Below, one piece after another: positions 61,132 to 64,000 of a stretch of DNA of 64,000 nt (position 1 is the first letter of the stretch; each line of letters starts with the position of its first letter). The notes under the pieces were generated by a model, which saw only the letters and a list, made by a program, of their open reading frames with translations, had not been told where the DNA came from and ran no database searches. The stretch is from Combretum micranthum (lineage: Eukaryota > Streptophyta > Magnoliopsida > Myrtales > Combretaceae). A program made the translations under genes and the position numbers. Location of the stretch: contig JAMXBD010000023.1 in the NCBI GenBank assembly GCA_024138025.1, forward strand, positions 868,001 to 932,000, read 5' to 3'.

Positions 61132-61525
61132 AAAATTTTTTAAAAATGATTCCTTTATTTTCATTCGAAAATTGCAGCTTTTACACACTTTCAATCCTCA
61201 TCAAACACAATTCATTCCCCAACTTCATTTATACAATTTTCAAACAAGTTTAAAAACTTATGTTTCTTTGTTAAATGTGTAATTGCTTAGGAAATGAATC
61301 TTTTGAGCCAAATTGAGATAGATAAGTGAAAAGTGATGTGTTGTGCTAGTTGATTAATATAATCAAGCATGATTTAAATGAACTTATTGTATATGTTAAG
61401 TTACGTATGAATGAGAATATATGTTATGTTTTGTGTGAACTTTGTTTAGAATTAAACTTTGTGCAAGTGCGAGTTCTTGTTTTGAATTAGTGTCAGAGTT
61501 TTATTAATTTAATCTCTTTTATCAG

Positions 61526-62290
61526 ATTCGTTGTCATCTTCAGGACTAGTTACACCTTCTTTCTTTGAAAATATCTCAGGTACGCAGTAACGTACTTGTT
61601 TCTTGCCTAGGATAGGCATAATTAAATTTACTCTAATTTTGAAAACTTAAACTATGTTTGAATTGGTTATCTATTACGCTATTGAATCTGATTCGGGGAG
61701 CGGCACCCTGTCATGATGCAATGACATGGTAGTTTTAGGGGCTTAGGTTACCTTTGTCATGATGCAATGACTTTTATAAGTGGTACGACAAGTAGTTGAT
61801 GGGCTTTTTAGTATCAGTATGACATTTACTTAAGCTTGAGATGAAGTAACATGAATTATTCGATGTTTTGAGACTTGAATTAGGTGATGTTATGGACTAA
61901 GATAAGTGAAGATGATAAACGGCTGAGAACCTTAGATGAGACTATTTTTCGTTTTTAGATATATCATCTAAGAGATATGAATCCTCGAGCAATTTATATC
62001 AACCCCCTAAGCGTCGAGGTCGTTACTCAGGTCCCCAAAATGTCCCTGTTGCCCGGAGTTTGAATACTCCAGTATTGTTTGATTATTTAAAGACTTTCTC
62101 ATAACCTATTGATTGTTGCATATGCATATAGATTAAGCTTATGTGTATCACTAGCCTTTGTTTTCGTTACTTATGTACTAGGCCTTTGGCTCATTATTTT
62201 ATTTTTATAGGATCCCAAGACGATGAGTTTTATGCTAGCATGGGTTATAGAATTGATTTTGAAGATTTTCTTGATAGTTGGAAAGATTAA
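61526..62290 (+). CDS. Candidate three-exon reading frame inside the LTR-like repeat (partial)
   Basis: Not a recognised gene. Exon 1 61526-61579 lies between TCTTTTATCAG and CTCAG|GTACGC. Exon 2 61959-62030 lies between CGTTTTTAG and TACTCAG|GTCCCC. Exon 3 from 62211, after TTTTTATAG, runs to TAA 62288-62290. All junctions are phase 1 and the joined frame is open. Exon 2 is basic (QPPKRRGRYSG); exon 3 is acidic with DEFYASMGY and DFEDFLDSW. The minus copy at 44.5-45.2 kb keeps the first exon's phase, the acceptors and the exon 3 frame. The 5' end and start codon are not identified. It may be a leader exon set of the retroelement transcript or a captured host gene. Confidence 0.4.
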
Positions 62291-62428
62291 GTTGGCCATG
62301 GACTACATGGATTCCTTTTTGTAATAGATTATGATAGACTATCTTTTGGAAGAATATGTATTAATGTTGGAGCTTTGTTTATCTTTTATATCTTTTGTTT
62401 AAGGCTTGTCATTAGCCTTTGTTTGTAA

Positions 62429-62451
62429 TATATATATATATATATATATAC
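62429..62451. repeat. (TA)n microsatellite
   Basis: TA run within the 3' part of the family A LTR. Confidence 0.9.
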
Positions 62452-62699
62452 TTAGTTATGTATATTAAGTTTTATCTCTTATGATATGTGATGATAATGA
62501 TCTATGTTTTTCTTGGAAGTTTAAAAATAAATAAATAAATCTCTATAGTTCTTACATTCATTCTTATAAAGAATTTAGACAAACAATTCTTCAAACCTTT
62601 ATTTTAGGACAATCTTACATATAATACTGTAGGTTATATGTGGTTGGGGACTCGAATTCATCTATTTTATATAAGTGTTGTACTCGGGTCCTTACAATC

Positions 62700-63067
62700 T
62701 AACTCCATCTAAAACTATGTACCCAATTAGTTTTTTTAATCACATATGGGTAATTGTGTGTTTTACATATGACAACCACAATTTATTTTAAAAACATGTA
62801 TATATATTCTAATTGGAATATCTTCATTATGGATGTAATAGGGATGAGTTTTATAAAACTCAAACTGAATTAAATACTATATAGACTACCCACAACTTAT
62901 TCCAAATCCTATAGGATTTTATCCCTAAACCAAAAACCTGCCTGATAAACCTTATAGGATATCCAAACCCGAACCTGAAATTCGACACTTTCATTACAAA
63001 TTACTATCACTAGAAATATTGAAATAAATCTATATAATAATGTACCGACTCCAAACAACATAACTAC
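62700..63067. other. Unassigned, with a hAT-end-like fragment
   Basis: 62838-62995 (TAGGGATGAGTTTTATAAAAC; CCTATAGGATTTTATCCC; CCTTATAGGATATCC) resembles the 35783 element's subterminal CCCTATAGGGT arrays, but a second end was not found. Confidence 0.4.
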
Positions 63068-63075
63068 GATACAAA

Positions 63076-63766
63076 TAGACATAGGCATGGTTTTGAAACC
63101 AAACCGAATTAGAATCGCCAGTTTTGGGTCTTGAAATTGAGGAATTGGAATCGTCTCCTACAATTCTGGTCTGGTTCCATGAAATCGCCGATTTCTAGTT
63201 TCGGTTTTGGAACCACCAGATCGCTTTTTTTTAATAAAAATAAAAATAAATTTTTATTTTTTTATAAAATAAATTTTAAACTCAAAATAATTATTAGATC
63301 TAAAAATGTTAAATTTGTTTAGAATACACATTTATTTGTATACAAATACATCTAATATCAATTATAGTTAGTAATATTAGATTGCATATTCTAGAGAATA
63401 AAAAGAAAATTCCAATACAAAAAATAGTCTCACATTATTAAGAAAATAAATTTTGCTTTTGGGAGAAGTTTATTTAAACTAATTATATGATTTTAAGATA
63501 TGTTTATTTGTATTATTGATAATAACATATTAAATATGATGAATAAGTAATAAATTTTACTATTCATATTAAACAATTTAAATATTAATAATTATATTAG
63601 GAGTCGGTTCCACTAGTTCTAGGCCAAAAAACTATCTAGGAACCATGAAACCAATGGTTCCATAGCCGGATCTAAAATTAGCCAATTGATCTGATTCTGG
63701 TTCTGAAACCACCGATGATGGTCCCGATTTAGTTTCCGGTTTAAAATTGAACCGTGCCTATGTCTA
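63076..63766. mobile_element. hAT-type MITE (TAGACATAGGCAYGG ends)
   Basis: Ends TAGACATAGGCATGGTTTTG and, reversed, TAGACATAGGCACGGTTCAA. Flanks GATACAAA (63068-63075) and GATATAAA (63767-63774) match 7 of 8. Subterminal GGTTTTGAAACC/GGTTCC motifs lie in both orientations, with an AT-rich core. Confidence 0.88.
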
Positions 63767-63856
63767 GATATAAAATTAAATAAAATAAGACATACTGATC
63801 ATTTGCATATGATGCCACGAATGGGATCTCAACATATTTGAATAAAGTGCTATAGA

Positions 63857-64000
63857 TAGAAGTGTTCATGTGAGGCAAGTTATGCGGGCCAACTCGCATA
63901 ACCTGCAGAAAAAAAGTGGGTTGAGATAAAAGTTTTAGCCCGTTTAATGAGCCAGCCAAAATGGCTTACCCCACATAACCCACTGATTGAAATAGGCCAA
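63857..64000. mobile_element. Left part of a hAT-type MITE, cut by the window end
   Basis: TAGAAGTGTTCATGTGAGGC followed by GCGGGCCAACTCGC and GTGGGTTGAG arrays resembles the 9883 element. The right end lies outside the window. Confidence 0.6.

Larger units (their letters stand above)
60130..62695 (+). mobile_element. Solo-LTR-like repeat, family A, plus copy
   Basis: Starts about TGTTAAAATACCTAAATG (60136) and ends CTCGGGTCCTTACA. Homologous over nearly its whole length to 44119-~46850 in opposite orientation: AAGCCCATTTG (60330), CCTAAAAGTCAACTAAGGAG (60384), exon-like blocks at 61.5-62.3 kb, and ATTTAGACAAACA near 62573. No primer site follows the end. The LTR length (~2.6 kb) would suit a gypsy chromovirus, but the family is unproven and no target duplication was found. 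Confidence 0.6.

Noticed and set aside
61959..62104. Longer version of exon 2 running to the stop at 62102
   Set aside because: The CAG|GT donor at 62030 gives the phase that joins exon 3 in its conserved frame; the longer version does not.
1..64000. CRISPR arrays, functional rRNA or tRNA genes, bacterial operons
   Set aside because: No spaced identical short repeats, no rRNA-like sequence and no intact tRNA cloverleaf were seen; tandem repeats present are ordinary microsatellites or duplications.

Overview
The window looks like nuclear DNA of a flowering plant, probably a eudicot: AT-rich, full of plant-type LTR retrotransposons (a Sirevirus-like Ty1/copia element, Athila/Tat-like and other Ty3/gypsy remnants), hAT, Mutator-like and CACTA MITEs, a tRNA-derived SINE and chloroplast-type tRNA-Thr(GGU) relics. 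I find no intact host protein-coding gene; this is a gene-poor repeat graveyard. No CRISPR, operon or bacterial feature is present.

1-18.9 kb is one nested stack. A non-autonomous gypsy-like (LARD-type) element spans 11-18856 between CATTT target duplications. Its 3' LTR is split by a ~12.9 kb Sirevirus-like copia element (4692-17572; CGTTA/CATTA duplication). The copia pol is split by a solo LTR (9770-12124; CCCCC/ACCCC), which holds a hAT MITE (9883-10635; TATATGCT). A second hAT MITE (17994-18720; ACTTTAGT) sits in the outer LTR. The outer element's intact 5' LTR supplies the empty sites. The copia carries gag, protease, integrase, RT/RNase H and an extra 3' frame, all broken by stops and frameshifts.

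18.9-44 kb is mostly unrecognised AT-rich DNA with dispersed elements: several hAT-type MITEs (25189-27149, 28283-29204, 35783-36660), foldback MITEs, a SINE (37405-37512), a CACTA MITE (40981-41122), an LTR fragment with a TGGCGACTCC primer site (30.3-32.3 kb) and a rearranged gypsy element at 33.0-35.4 kb in which an LTR and gag on the minus strand face an inverted partial LTR.

44-64 kb holds two diverged, oppositely oriented copies of a long solo-LTR-like repeat (44119-~46850 minus; ~60130-62695 plus). Both keep matching splice-site signals for a small three-exon reading frame whose introns are all phase 1; this is the least expected signal in the window. Also here: a 1.86 kb Mutator-like element with a 30-base G run (48680-50543; 9-bp duplication), a gypsy integrase remnant (53.96-54.5 kb), an Athila/Tat-like 3' LTR (54735-56403), tandem tRNA-Thr-like relics split by a hAT element (58.4-59.7 kb), and further hAT elements to the window end.

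All boundaries come from reading terminal motifs, target duplications and paralogous copies by eye; no alignment program or database was used.
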